Source of the DNA: an uncultured Clostridia bacterium
Lineage (GTDB): Bacteria; Bacillota; Clostridia; TANB77; CAG-508
DNA: 32,919 bases
Reading direction: 5' to 3'
Assembly: GCA_947589835.1 (NCBI GenBank)
Contig: CANQCT010000014.1
Location: forward strand, 1-32,919
Made by a program: the position numbers and the translations under genes. Each line of letters starts with the position of its first letter. Positions within the stretch are counted from its first letter, which is position 1. Below the pieces are notes generated by a model that made no database searches, was not told where the DNA came from, and worked only from the letters and a program-made list of their open reading frames with translations. Shown here piece by piece: positions 24,740 through 32,827 of this stretch.

Positions 24740-25846
24740 ATGCTAGAATTAGAAGAAAATACCAAACTTTTGCAAGAATTAAAAAGTAAATTAGAACAAA
24801 TAGGAGATTCACTTGATATAGTTAAACTCAAAAATGAACTTTCAGCATTAGAAGCTAAAGTGGCAGAGCAAGATTTTTGGCAAGATAATAAAAGCAGTTC
24901 TATTGTGTTAAAACAAATTAACGAAATAAAAAATAAAATAGAAAACTATAATAAAATTGAAACTGAACTTAATAGCGTATTAGAAATGAGTGAACTTTTA
25001 AATATAGAGCCAGATGAAGAAATGGCAAAAGAAGTTCTAAAAACAACATCAAAACTAGAAAAAGAAATTGAAAAATTAGAAATAACTACATTATTATCTG
25101 GAAAATATGATAACAATAATGCAATTTTAACAATTCATCCGGGTGCAGGAGGAACAGAAGCACAAGACTGGGCTGAAATGCTATATAGAATGTACACAAG
25201 ATGGGCAAATGCAAATGGATTTGAAGTAAAAGAACTAGACTACTTAGAAGGTGAAGAAGCAGGCCTAAAAAGTGTTACATTTTTAGTAGCAGGAGAGTTT
25301 GCCTATGGGTATTTGAAAGGCGAAATGGGAGTTCACAGATTAGTTAGAATTTCCCCTTTTGACGCAGGTGGAAGAAGACATACATCATTTGCTTCTATTG
25401 AAGTATTGCCAGAAATTACAGAAGATATTGAAATAGATATTAATCCAGATGACTTAAGAATAGATACTTACCGTTCTTCTGGAGCAGGAGGCCAACATAT
25501 TAATAAAACATCTTCTGCAGTTAGAATTACACACATTCCAACTAATATTGTAGTAGCATGTCAATCAGAACGTTCACAAATTCAAAACAGAGAAACTGCA
25601 ATGAAAATGTTAAAATCTAAATTACTAAATTTAAAAGAAAAAGAGCAAAAAGAAACCATAGATGAGCTAAAAGGGGTGCAAATGGATATTGCTTGGGGAA
25701 GCCAAATACGTTCTTATGTATTTTGCCCATATACCCTTGTAAAAGACCATAGAACTAATTTTGAAGTAGGAAATGTTGAAGCAGTAATGGATGGAGACTT
25801 AAATGGTTTTATAGACAGCTATTTGAAATTTATTATTAAAAAATAA
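24740..25846 (+). CDS. prfB: Peptide chain release factor 2, without programmed frameshift
   Basis: 368 residues. It has the GGQ motif (SSGAGGQHINK) for peptide release and the RF2 tripeptide SPF (RISPFDAGG), which reads UGA and UAA. In most bacteria, prfB contains an in-frame UGA after Leu25 (CUU UGA C) and needs a +1 shift. Here Leu25-Asp26 is encoded by plain CTT GAT (24812-24817), so the frame is open throughout; an AGGAG about 5 bases upstream may be a relic of the former stimulator. Its presence supports UGA being a stop in this genome. GAGGAAG is the ribosome binding site. Confidence 0.95.
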   Translation: MLELEENTKLLQELKSKLEQIGDSLDIVKLKNELSALEAKVAEQDFWQDNKSSSIVLKQINEIKNKIENYNKIETELNSVLEMSELLNIEPDEEMAKEVLKTTSKLEKEIEKLEITTLLSGKYDNNNAILTIHPGAGGTEAQDWAEMLYRMYTRWANANGFEVKELDYLEGEEAGLKSVTFLVAGEFAYGYLKGEMGVHRLVRISPFDAGGRRHTSFASIEVLPEITEDIEIDINPDDLRIDTYRSSGAGGQHINKTSSAVRITHIPTNIVVACQSERSQIQNRETAMKMLKSKLLNLKEKEQKETIDELKGVQMDIAWGSQIRSYVFCPYTLVKDHRTNFEVGNVEAVMDGDLNGFIDSYLKFIIKK

Positions 25847-25885
25847 TAATTAATCAACAAATCATTTAATACAGCATATAATATA

Positions 25886-25923
25886 CAAGTCAAATTTAAA
25901 TTTAAATTGACTTGCATTTTTTA
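25886..25923 (+). terminator. Rho-independent terminator after prfB
   Basis: CAAGTCAA (25886-25893) and TTGACTTG (25907-25914), with extended AT pairing inside, followed by CATTTTTT. Confidence 0.8.
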
Positions 25924-25945
25924 TATATAAGGATTTGTGATTCTT

Positions 25946-26683
25946 ATGAAATTAGTTGTTATTAAATTTGGAGGAACATCCTTAGCTGATAATGAAAAGC
26001 TAAAAATTGCAGCTAAAAAAACTATTTCTTTTTTAAAAGAAAATGATAGAGTAGTTGTTATTACATCAGCTCAAGGAAAAACAACAGATGAATTATTATG
26101 GCAAGCAAAAGAATTAAGTGGTAATCCAAACAAAAGAGAATTAGATATGCTATTATCTACAGGAGAACAAATAGCTTGTGCTAAATTTGCTATTTTATTA
26201 AATGAAATGGGGTATAAAGCAACATCTCTTACAGGATGGCAAACCGGAATTTTTACAGACTCAAACTATACACAAGCAAAAATAGAAAATGTTTATACTA
26301 ATAAAATATGGGAATTATTAGAAACAAATAAAATAGTTGTAATAGCAGGATACCAAGGAATAGATAAAGAACAAAACATAACTACCTTAGGAAGAGACGG
26401 ATCAGATACAACAGCTACTGCAATAGCTGCAGCACTAGAACAAAAGAAATGTTATATATTTACAGATACAGATGGAATATATGATAAAGATCCACATAAA
26501 TACAAAAATGCAAAGAAAATAAAGCAAATTTCATACGATGATATGAGCAAATTAGTTGAAAATGGTGCAAAAGTTTTACATTCAAGATGTATTAAAATTG
26601 CTAAAAAATATGGAATTGAAATTATAGTAGCATCTGCAAATGGAAGCGGAGAGGGAAGCATAGTAAAATGTATACTGGACTAA
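25946..26683 (+). CDS. Aspartokinase, catalytic domain only
   Basis: 245 residues from ATG 25946 (AAGGA 12 bases upstream; an earlier GTG is too close to that site). KFGGTSLAD at the N-terminus, LSTGEQIA, TLGRDGSDTTA and TDTDGIYDKDP are typical of aspartokinases, which phosphorylate aspartate for lysine, threonine and methionine synthesis. The protein ends right after the kinase fold (SGEGSIVKCILD); the usual two ACT domains (about 150 residues) for feedback control are missing, and no frame downstream encodes them. It may be an unregulated kinase or an amino acid kinase of different substrate. A terminator follows. Confidence 0.85.
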   Translation: MKLVVIKFGGTSLADNEKLKIAAKKTISFLKENDRVVVITSAQGKTTDELLWQAKELSGNPNKRELDMLLSTGEQIACAKFAILLNEMGYKATSLTGWQTGIFTDSNYTQAKIENVYTNKIWELLETNKIVVIAGYQGIDKEQNITTLGRDGSDTTATAIAAALEQKKCYIFTDTDGIYDKDPHKYKNAKKIKQISYDDMSKLVENGAKVLHSRCIKIAKKYGIEIIVASANGSGEGSIVKCILD

Positions 26684-26747
26684 TACACAAGAGAGTATAG
26701 TAAATATTTTAGATTTGAAAATAAGAATATTGTTATTTAATAAAAAC

Positions 26748-26793
26748 AAAAAAACAATTACTGTATTAAAAAATATAGCAATTGTTTTTTTAT
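26748..26793 (+). terminator. Rho-independent terminator after the aspartokinase
   Basis: AAAAAAACAATT (26748-26759) pairs with AATTGTTTTTTT (26780-26791), with partial pairing inside the loop; the T-run is part of the 3' arm. Confidence 0.75.
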
Positions 26794-26897
26794 TCATCTT
26801 TCCAAAATATTTACACACTAGGTTCTAAAATAGACAAGACCTGAATATATATAAATAGACTAATTTTAAATTAATTATTAAAAGGAGAGTGGGGTTT

Positions 26898-27200
26898 ATG
26901 CCAATAGACGAAAGAAAATTAGCGTCGAATATGACAAATACTATTCAAAATATTGTTTTAGAAAACAGGGAAAAATTAAATGTAACAGGTGTGCTAGATG
27001 TATTAAGCTTTGATGATCAAATTGTTATTTTAGAAACAGAACTCGGCTTGTTAACAGTAAAAGGCGAAAACATAAGAATTAACAAATTAAGCTTAGATAC
27101 TTCAGAAGTTACTTTAGAAGGAGAAATAGCACAACTTTCTTACAGCGAAAAAGATACAGTAGAAAAAAGTGGGGGATTTTTAAACAAAATATTTAAGTAG
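26898..27200 (+). CDS. yabP: YabP spore cortex/coat morphogenesis protein
   Basis: 100 residues from ATG 26898 (AGGAG about 10 bases upstream). The pattern RENLNVTGVLDV-like followed by SFDDQIVILETELGLLTVKGENIRI is the YabP/YqfC fold, needed for sporulation in Bacillus and Clostridia. The next gene is yabQ, 8 bases downstream, as in other spore formers. This is direct evidence of spore formation. Confidence 0.88.
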   Translation: MPIDERKLASNMTNTIQNIVLENREKLNVTGVLDVLSFDDQIVILETELGLLTVKGENIRINKLSLDTSEVTLEGEIAQLSYSEKDTVEKSGGFLNKIFK

Positions 27201-27208
27201 GTGATAAT

Positions 27209-27673
27209 GTGGATGATGTTTATAGACAATTATTTTGTTTATTTATTTTTATAATAACAGGAATTGTAATTGGAATTTTATTTGATTGCTTTAGAATTTT
27301 AAGAAAAAGCTTTAAAACAACAGATTGGATTACTTGCATACAAGATATTATATTTTGGATGCTAACAGGAATAATTATTTTATTTTCTATTTTTAAATTC
27401 AATAATGGAGAAATAAGAAGTTATATAATTTTAGGAATATTTTTTGGAATTCTAATATATATGATAACAATTAGTAAATTTGTTGTAAAATACTCTGTTT
27501 TTGTGATTCAAAAATTAAAAAAGATTATATCATATCCAATTAATATTATAATTAATATTTTAAAAAAAGTTCTAATAAATCCATTAAAAAAGATATTTGT
27601 CAAAATTAAGACAAAAAATAACAAAAATCTACAAAAACAGAATGAAAAAATAATCAAAAATCAACAAATTTAA
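27209..27673 (+). CDS. yabQ: YabQ spore cortex biosynthesis membrane protein
   Basis: 154 residues from GTG 27209, with AGGTGAT before it. Three hydrophobic segments in the first 90 residues (LFCLFIFIITGIVIGILFD, IIFWMLTGIIILFSIF, YIILGIFFGILIYMI) precede a basic tail. The conserved GILFDCFRILRK loop is typical of YabQ. It lies between yabP and divIC, the usual order in Firmicutes. Confidence 0.87.
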   Translation: MDDVYRQLFCLFIFIITGIVIGILFDCFRILRKSFKTTDWITCIQDIIFWMLTGIIILFSIFKFNNGEIRSYIILGIFFGILIYMITISKFVVKYSVFVIQKLKKIISYPINIIINILKKVLINPLKKIFVKIKTKNNKNLQKQNEKIIKNQQI

Positions 27674-27770
27674 AAGAAAAAAGAGGTTTTTTACAAAAAA
27701 TGTAGAAAATATAAATATAATATGTTATAATATATAAGTATTTAAAAAGATAAGGAAATAAAATTTACCT

Positions 27771-28052
27771 ATGAAAAATGAAAATGTTAAATTTATATTA
27801 AAAAGAGTTTTAGTAGTAGCAATTGCTATTTATGTTATATATACTTTCTTCTCTCAACAAAAATCTTTAAATATGTATAAAGCAGATGAACAATACTATT
27901 TGGAACAAATTGCCCAAGAAGAAGAGAAAAAAGAAGAACTAAATAAAACTAAAGCAAATATCAATTCAAAAGACTACATAGAAGAAATAGCAAGAGATAA
28001 ATTGAATATGTATTTACCTAATGAAAAAGTGTACATAGATATTAATAAATAA
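27771..28052 (+). CDS. divIC: FtsB/DivIC-family septum formation initiator
   Basis: 93 residues: a short cytoplasmic start, one membrane helix (VLVVAIAIYVIYTFF), a coiled coil (about 45-65, EEEKKEELNKTKANI) and the C-terminal motif YIEEIARDKLNMYLPNEKVY. DivIC works with FtsL and DivIB in the division complex. Order yabP-yabQ-divIC supports the call. The ribosome binding site AAGGAAA is about 14 bases away, rather far. Confidence 0.88.
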   Translation: MKNENVKFILKRVLVVAIAIYVIYTFFSQQKSLNMYKADEQYYLEQIAQEEEKKEELNKTKANINSKDYIEEIARDKLNMYLPNEKVYIDINK

Positions 28053-28191
28053 ATATATTATTTATAATTTTTTCTTATAAATTCTAATGTTTTATTAATT
28101 TTAATTATAAATCTTAGAATTTTATTATCTTATAAATTCCAAAAAATGGTAATAATAAAATAATATTATATAAAAATAGAGGGGGAACCAT

Positions 28192-29709
28192 ATGAATTTA
28201 GAAAATCATACTCTAGTTGAATTGCGTCAAATAGCAAAAGAAGAAGGAGTTAAAAACAGTTCAAAATTAAAAAAAGAAGAACTTATTGAAGTACTTACAG
28301 AAATTTTAAATAATAAAGTACAAGCTAGTGAAAAAAGTGCAAGTAAAAAAGCATCTAGCATACCAAATGAAGGCAATGAAGAATCTAGCGAAAATAATAA
28401 AAGCAAAAAAGTATCTAGCTCAGAAAATAAAACAAAATCTCAAGTTACTATAGAAAACATAGATAGTGAAGAAAATGAAATTTCATATGAAGAAGATAGC
28501 GAAGTAATTAATGGCAATACTTCAGAAGATAATGACACTGCAAATGAAGTTAGGGAACCAGGCGGAACTTATAGAATAACAAATGCAGATGACGAAATAG
28601 TAGAAGGAATTTTAGAGGTACTTCCAGATGGTTATGGATTTTTAAGAGGAGAAAACTATTTATCTACTCCAAAAGATGTATATATTTCGCCTATACAAAT
28701 AAGAAGATTTAAACTAGATAAAGGTGATAAAGTTAAAGGAATTTCAAGGCTTCCAAAAGAAGGAGAAAAATTCCCAGCATTAATTTACGTTGGTGAAGTA
28801 AATGGAGAAGCACCTGAAAAAGCATATAAAAGAAAGAAATTCGATGATTTAATTCCTGTTTATCCTAATGAAAGAATACGTTTAGAAACAATGCCAGATG
28901 AATATGCTATGAGAATTATTGACTTAATGTCACCAATTGGAAAAGGCCAAAGAGGAATGATTGTTGCTCCACCAAAAGTTGGAAAAACCACTTTATTAAA
29001 GAAAATTGCAAACAGCATTACAACAAACAATCCAGAAGTAGAATTAATAGTTTTATTAATAGATGAACGCCCAGAAGAAGTTACAGATATGAGAAGAAGC
29101 ATAAAAGGAGATGTTATATATTCTACTTTTGATGAACTACCAGAGCATCATGTAAAAGTAGCAGAAATGGTGCTAGAAAGAGCAAAAAGACTTACAGAGC
29201 AAAATAAAGATGTTGTTATTTTATTAGATAGTATCACACGTTTAGCTAGAGCTTATAACTTAGTAATACCATCATCAGGAAGAACATTATCAGGAGGTTT
29301 AGACCCAAGTGCGCTTCATAAGCCTAAAAAATTCTTTGGAGCAGCTAGAAACATAGAAAATGGGGGAAGCCTAACAATACTTGCTACTGCCTTAATTGAA
29401 ACAGGTAGTAGAATGGATGATGTTATATTTGAAGAATTTAAAGGTACTGGTAATATGGAAGTTCACTTAGATAGAAAATTATCAGAAAAGAGAATATTTC
29501 CAGCAATTGATATTAATAAATCTGGAACTAGAAAAGAAGAGCTTTTATTGGATCCAAAAGAATTAGAAGTAGTGTTTGCCTTAAGAAAAGCTATGTCTAC
29601 AATGTCAGTAGCAGATGTTACAGAAGAATTAATTACTCAAATGATGAAAACAAAAACAAATACAGAGTTCTTAGAAAAAATGTCATATTTCTTGAAAAAT
29701 GTGAAATAA
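28192..29709 (+). CDS. rho: Transcription termination factor Rho
   Basis: 505 residues. The N-terminal Rho domain ([13 protein letters not shown]) is followed by a low-complexity Ser/Glu/Lys/Asn insert (about 45-122), a cold-shock-like RNA-binding domain ([13 protein letters not shown]) and the RecA-type ATPase with Walker [11 protein letters not shown], the [13 protein letters not shown] motif, Walker [17 protein letters not shown] and the arginine-finger region GSRMDD. It is a hexameric RNA helicase that ends transcription. The charged insert is common in Clostridia and may aid phase separation, known for some Rho proteins. GAGGGGG precedes the start. Confidence 0.96.
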   Translation: MNLENHTLVELRQIAKEEGVKNSSKLKKEELIEVLTEILNNKVQASEKSASKKASSIPNEGNEESSENNKSKKVSSSENKTKSQVTIENIDSEENEISYEEDSEVINGNTSEDNDTANEVREPGGTYRITNADDEIVEGILEVLPDGYGFLRGENYLSTPKDVYISPIQIRRFKLDKGDKVKGISRLPKEGEKFPALIYVGEVNGEAPEKAYKRKKFDDLIPVYPNERIRLETMPDEYAMRIIDLMSPIGKGQRGMIVAPPKVGKTTLLKKIANSITTNNPEVELIVLLIDERPEEVTDMRRSIKGDVIYSTFDELPEHHVKVAEMVLERAKRLTEQNKDVVILLDSITRLARAYNLVIPSSGRTLSGGLDPSALHKPKKFFGAARNIENGGSLTILATALIETGSRMDDVIFEEFKGTGNMEVHLDRKLSEKRIFPAIDINKSGTRKEELLLDPKELEVVFALRKAMSTMSVADVTEELITQMMKTKTNTEFLEKMSYFLKNVK

Positions 29710-29812
29710 GAAGATGAAATGAATTTAGGCAATGAAAATATTATACAAAGAGGTGATAGTAATGTATAAGTTTATTAATTCAATATATAATAGTATAAGA
29801 GGTGTAAAAAGA

Positions 29813-30022
29813 ATGAAAAAGACTTATACTATTATTGTTCATGCAGAAGAAGATGGTTTTTGGGGAGAATGTAAAGAAATAAAAGGTTGCTTTGCACAAG
29901 CGAAAACAATTGAAGAACTAAAAAAGCTAATGATTAATTCTATTTATATGTATTATAATGATAATGAAGAAATAGCTGAAAAAGAAATTAAAAATATAAA
30001 GTTGGATGTATCATATGCCTAA
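29813..30022 (+). CDS. HicB-family antitoxin-like protein
   Basis: 69 residues from ATG 29813 (AGAGGTG upstream; the open frame extends further up to 29732 but the family N-terminus is KKTYTIIVHAEEDGFWGECKEIKGC). This is the partial RNase H-like HicB fold that masks HicA mRNA interferases. No hicA lies next to it; its stop overlaps a short broken HTH-like gene. It may be an orphan or part of a decayed module. Confidence 0.75.
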   Translation: MKKTYTIIVHAEEDGFWGECKEIKGCFAQAKTIEELKKLMINSIYMYYNDNEEIAEKEIKNIKLDVSYA

Positions 30023-30122
30023 AATACATAGTAATGAGATACTATATCCAGGAATGTTTTCAGAAATATTACAGCAATTAGATATTAATATAGAAGAATT
30101 TATTAATTTTATTCAAAAGTAA
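30015..30122 (+). pseudogene. Truncated HigA/XRE-like antitoxin start
   Basis: ATG 30015 overlaps the HicB-like gene by 8 bases and encodes 35 residues (MPKIHSNEILYPGMFSEIL...). It resembles the beginning of HigA-type HTH antitoxins (H-x2-EIL), then ends in TAA before the helix-turn-helix. The following 400 bases do not continue the family in any frame I could follow. Probably a relic. Confidence 0.4.
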
Positions 30123-30609
30123 TTAGTTCTATAATTATATTGTATCAAGAGACAATGGAGAAAATCATTTGAGAATACAATATATATTGCTCCTAACAAA
30201 TAATATTGCAGATACCTCAACTAAGGTTGCTAATAATAGCATTATCTCAGCTACAAAGGTATTCTGCTATTAATACAAGTATACCACAAAATAGCGAAGA
30301 TGTAAATTCTACTAAAAGACAGATAATGAAAATGGCTTAACCAATTCAGAAAGAGCAGATGCCTACATAGAGCCTTCTGATTAACATAAGACTTGAAAGA
30401 TGTAGAATAATATGTTACAATTATATTACAAAATTGTTACAATATTAATTTTATATAACATTTTAAAATATTACTTTACTTTTTGTAATATTTTGTTATA
30501 TATTTCTCATAGATATATGATAAATTTCGACAGACTTTTCTTGATTATAATGACATAATTATGATTAAGGAAGGAGTGTATACTTATGAGAAAGATAGGA
30601 GGAATAAAT
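30123..30609. other. Intergenic region with gene debris and a possible operator
   Basis: No intact gene. Short coding-like pieces occur (for example IADTSTKVANNSIISATK near 30200 and TNSERADAYIEPSD near 30340-30383), in frames broken by stops, suggesting a decayed gene. An imperfect 28-base dyad (30541-30568, TTGATTATAATG ... TATGATTAA) precedes the toxin-antitoxin genes and contains TATAAT; it could be their autoregulatory operator. A first ribosome binding site and ATG lie at 30586. Confidence 0.45.
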
Positions 30610-30786
30610 ATGAATACAATAACTCGCTTAACAGGCAAAAAAACAAAAGACGATAGTAAATATTGTACAATTTATAAATCTCTTGAAGAAAGTTTAAAAG
30701 AAGTAAATTTAATAAAAGAAGGAAAAATCAAACCAAAAACTTGGCAAGAGTTACTTGAAGAAATAGACAATGACAATAAGGAGTAA
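30610..30786 (+). CDS. Putative antitoxin of the RelE-like toxin
   Basis: 58 residues from ATG 30610, which has an AGGAGG 7 bases upstream. An in-frame ATG at 30586 also has a good site (AAGGAG) and would add MRKIGGIN, so the start is uncertain. The sequence is short and charged, with two helices (SLEESLKEVNLIKEGKI, TWQELLEEID), typical of antitoxin tails that wrap the toxin. It lies 5 bases before the RelE-like gene. The family is not recognised with certainty. Confidence 0.65.
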   Translation: MNTITRLTGKKTKDDSKYCTIYKSLEESLKEVNLIKEGKIKPKTWQELLEEIDNDNKE

Positions 30787-30791
30787 AAAAT

Positions 30792-31143
30792 ATGCAATAT
30801 AAAGTTATACCAACACCCAGATTTGAAAAAGATTTAAAAAGATTAGAAAAAAAAGATAGAGGAATATCAGCAGATCTTAGACCTATACTCGAGGAATTAG
30901 AAGCTCGGAAATCTTAAAGGTGATGTTATTCAAATGCATTTAAAAGATGAAAATAATATCGCTATGAAAATACGAGTTGCAAGCACGAGTAGAAAAATTG
31001 GAACTTCTGGTGCATATAGAATGATATGTTATGCAGAAAAAGCTGATGGTAAAATTTATTTGTTGACAATATATGCTAAAAACGAATTAGAAAGTATTTC
31101 TAATAAAGAAATACTAGAATTGATATTAAAATATTGCATGTAA
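30792..31143 (+). CDS. RelE/HigB-like toxin, read through a +1 shift at CGG
   Basis: ATG 30792 opens MQYKVIPTPRFEKDLKRLEKK, a typical RelE-fold start. Codon 39 is CGG (30906-30908) and TAA follows two codons later. Skipping the C gives EELEAGNLKGDVIQMHL and continues with IRVASTSRKIGTSGAYRMICY and YLLTIYAKNE to 116 residues, normal for RelE-like mRNA interferases. GGAG at the end of the antitoxin gene serves as ribosome binding site. The shift makes the toxin translation-dependent on CGG decoding, which would also keep it inactive in a host lacking this decoding. Confidence 0.87.
30906..30908 (+). other. CGG shift site 6 (RelE-like toxin, codon 39)
   Basis: Context GCT CGG A. Zero-frame TAA two codons later; skipping C gives GGA, Gly of ELEAGNLKGD. 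Confidence 0.88.
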
Positions 31144-31281
31144 TTATCCGATTAATATTAAATTAATTTAAATAGAAAAGAAATTCTGTGTAATAGAGGA
31201 GTAGTAGAAATTACTAAATTTTATAATATGTCTAATTGCACAAAATGAAAGTTTTGTTCAATTGAGCAGAGGCAAATAAGT

Positions 31282-31310
31282 AGGGCCATTATTATATGGT
31301 CCTTTTCTTT
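31282..31310 (+). terminator. Rho-independent terminator after the toxin gene
   Basis: AGGGCCAT (31282-31289) and ATGGTCCT (31296-31303), one G:T pair, 6-base loop, then TTTTCTTT. Confidence 0.8.
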
Positions 31311-31352
31311 AATTTTTTATAATTGCCTATTTATAGCTATTTGTAGCTTCTA

Positions 31353-31423
31353 TTAGACAACAAACTATATGTATTTTTTATAAAAACCTCTTAAAATTGA
31401 TTCTCACGCGTCAATATTTTAAG
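31353..31423 (+). repeat. Hairpin repeat unit 1
   Basis: TTAGACAACAAACTATATGT followed, after a short gap, by CTTAAAATTGA / TCAATATTTTAAG, a long imperfect stem with loop TTCTCACGCG. Homologous to the unit at 31552. Confidence 0.65.
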
Positions 31424-31551
31424 TTTTATATTTATCTATTATAATTTTATAATTATTAATTAGTTATATAGTTATAAAAATTTTAGTTATTCTTACATTA
31501 TTTTTACTAAAATTTTTAAAATCCTTATATTTCAGTATTTTGCTCGTTTTT

Positions 31552-31630
31552 TTAGACAACAAGTTATATGTCTTAAAAATAAAAACGCCTTAAAATCGAT
31601 TCTCGTGCGTCGTTTTTTTGGCATTTTTTT
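31552..31630 (+). repeat. Hairpin repeat unit 2, terminator-like
   Basis: TTAGACAACAAGTTATATGT, then GCC-TTAAAA-CGA / TCG-TTTT-GGC around loop TTCTCGTGCG (31587-31622), followed by ATTTTTTTAAT. The T:A pair next to the loop stem of unit 1 is C:G here. A third partial unit (GTCTTAAAATCGATTTTGAAG) lies near 31749. Confidence 0.65.
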
Positions 31631-31967
31631 AATACTTTTTTAAAAGCATTGATTTTACAATATTTTAGTAAATTTATATTATCTAAATTATAATTTATAA
31701 ATACCCAAATTAAATTTCAAACGATTAACTTTATTAGTTAAATATAAAAATGTCTTAAAATCGATTTTGAAGCTTTATAAGATGAAATTATTTTATAATG
31801 TTATAATTAGAAATTTATTTTAAAAATTCATAAAAAATTTAGAAAAATTACATTTAAATTTGCAAAAATTTTAATTATAACAAATGTTCGCTTTTAAAAT
31901 TTAATGTTCGTAAAATAAATTTTTCAAAATCTTAATTTAAATTATAAATTTTATTTTAATGTTTTCG

Positions 31968-32009
31968 TTAATTTGAATTAACTTTAACAATCTTTAAATT
32001 TATAATCAT
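31968..32009 (-). pseudogene. Start of a lost gene: strong ribosome binding site and 13 codons
   Basis: On the minus strand AAGGAGGT stands about 9 bases before ATG 32009, which encodes MIINLKIVKVNSN and then TAA. The very strong site suggests a former gene whose body has been lost, or a leader peptide. Confidence 0.3.
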
Positions 32010-32073
32010 CACAAATTACCTCCTTAGAATTTCAATTATATATTAAAATTTATAAAAATATAATAATACAAAA

Positions 32074-32106
32074 GGATTAGAGTTTGACCTCTAATCCCCC
32101 TTTTTT
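32074..32106. terminator. Bidirectional-looking hairpin with T-run
   Basis: GGATTAGAG (32074-32082) and CTCTAATCC (32089-32097), perfect 9 bp stem, 6-base loop, then CCC and six T on the plus strand. Confidence 0.65.
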
Positions 32107-32212
32107 AAGTTCCAATTTAATGGCTGGAAACACCGCTTTTTCAAATTCCAATTTATGGCTGGATTCACCGCTTTTTTAAGTTCCAATTTAATGGCTGGAT
32201 TCACCAACTTTT
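32101..32212. repeat. Three tandem copies of a 35-38 bp unit
   Basis: Unit TTTTTTAAGTTCCAATTTA followed by ATGGCTGGATTCACCGC; copy 1 has AAACACC, copy 2 lacks two bases and copy 3 ends CACCAAC. Each unit can form a small hairpin (TCCA/TGGA). No spacers between units. Confidence 0.8.
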
Positions 32213-32380
32213 TGCTATTTCTAGCAATAATATTATATGCAAATTATATAAATTTATTGCTAACTATATTTTAAATATAGCATATTTTTAATTAATATTC
32301 AATATTTTTTGAAGATTTTTTTATAATATTATATATTATTATATATAATATTATATGATGTTTTTAATTATTATATCCAT

Positions 32381-32827
32381 TTACCAAGTTTCCTTATTAA
32401 TTAGTTTTACATACCCAACTTCTTTGATATATCCCAAACTTTCGTAAAAAGATTGTGCAACTACATTTTCAGTTTCAGCAATTAAAGATATAAATTCACA
32501 ATCGTTTTTCTTTGCAAATTCATAAATATACTCAAACATTTTAGTACCAACCTTTTGTCTTCTATATTCTTCCTTTATTCCAAAGTTCCAAATAGTTAAA
32601 AAAGGCTTTAATTCCTCAACAATATCATAATTTATAATTATAGTTGCTAGTCCTATTATTTTACCATCTGCTTTTGCTATTATATTATTATATGCTGGAT
32701 TATTATATATTACATCATATTGATTTAATAGTTTCTCATAATTAGTTTTTAAATTGTGATTATCATCATATATGCTTATTGCTTCCTTTAAATCATCTTT
32801 TTTTAATTTCTCTATTATTATATTCAT
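32381..32827 (-). CDS. GNAT family N-acetyltransferase
   Basis: 148 residues from ATG 32827 on the minus strand, chosen because AAAGGAG lies 8 bases before it; the open frame extends upstream without a motif. The acetyl-CoA loop is EEYRRQKVGTKMFEYIYEFA and the C-terminal part has AQSFYESLGYI, both standard for GNAT enzymes. Substrate unknown. An inverted repeat AAGTAAGTTT / AAACTTACTT (32868-32877, 32910-32919) lies upstream in the leader. Confidence 0.88.
   Translation of the reverse strand: MNIIIEKLKKDDLKEAISIYDDNHNLKTNYEKLLNQYDVIYNNPAYNNIIAKADGKIIGLATIIINYDIVEELKPFLTIWNFGIKEEYRRQKVGTKMFEYIYEFAKKNDCEFISLIAETENVVAQSFYESLGYIKEVGYVKLINKETW

Larger units (their letters stand above)
31144..32380. 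other. Long AT-rich non-coding region
   Basis: About 1.2 kb without a supported gene on either strand. It holds a terminator at 31282, two related hairpin units at 31353 and 31552, a gene-start relic at 31968-32009 on the minus strand, a hairpin at 32074 and a triple repeat at 32101. No tRNA, rRNA or known riboswitch recognised. Confidence 0.7.

Noticed and set aside
24740..25846. Programmed frameshift in prfB
   Set aside because: The frame is open throughout and codons 25-26 are CTT GAT, so no shift is needed.
3201..31143. Six independent frameshift pseudogenes or sequencing errors
   Set aside because: Random decay or errors would not always insert a C before a conserved GGN glycine codon, would not leave everything else intact, and would not coincide with the complete lack of CGG sense codons. 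A systematic artefact remains possible and is listed as a check.
32101..32212. CRISPR array
   Set aside because: Repeats are directly adjacent without unique spacers, only three units, and no cas genes nearby.
31144..32380. tRNA, tmRNA or riboswitch in the long non-coding region
   Set aside because: No cloverleaf, CCA-end or known aptamer core could be recognised by eye; only AT-rich hairpins.
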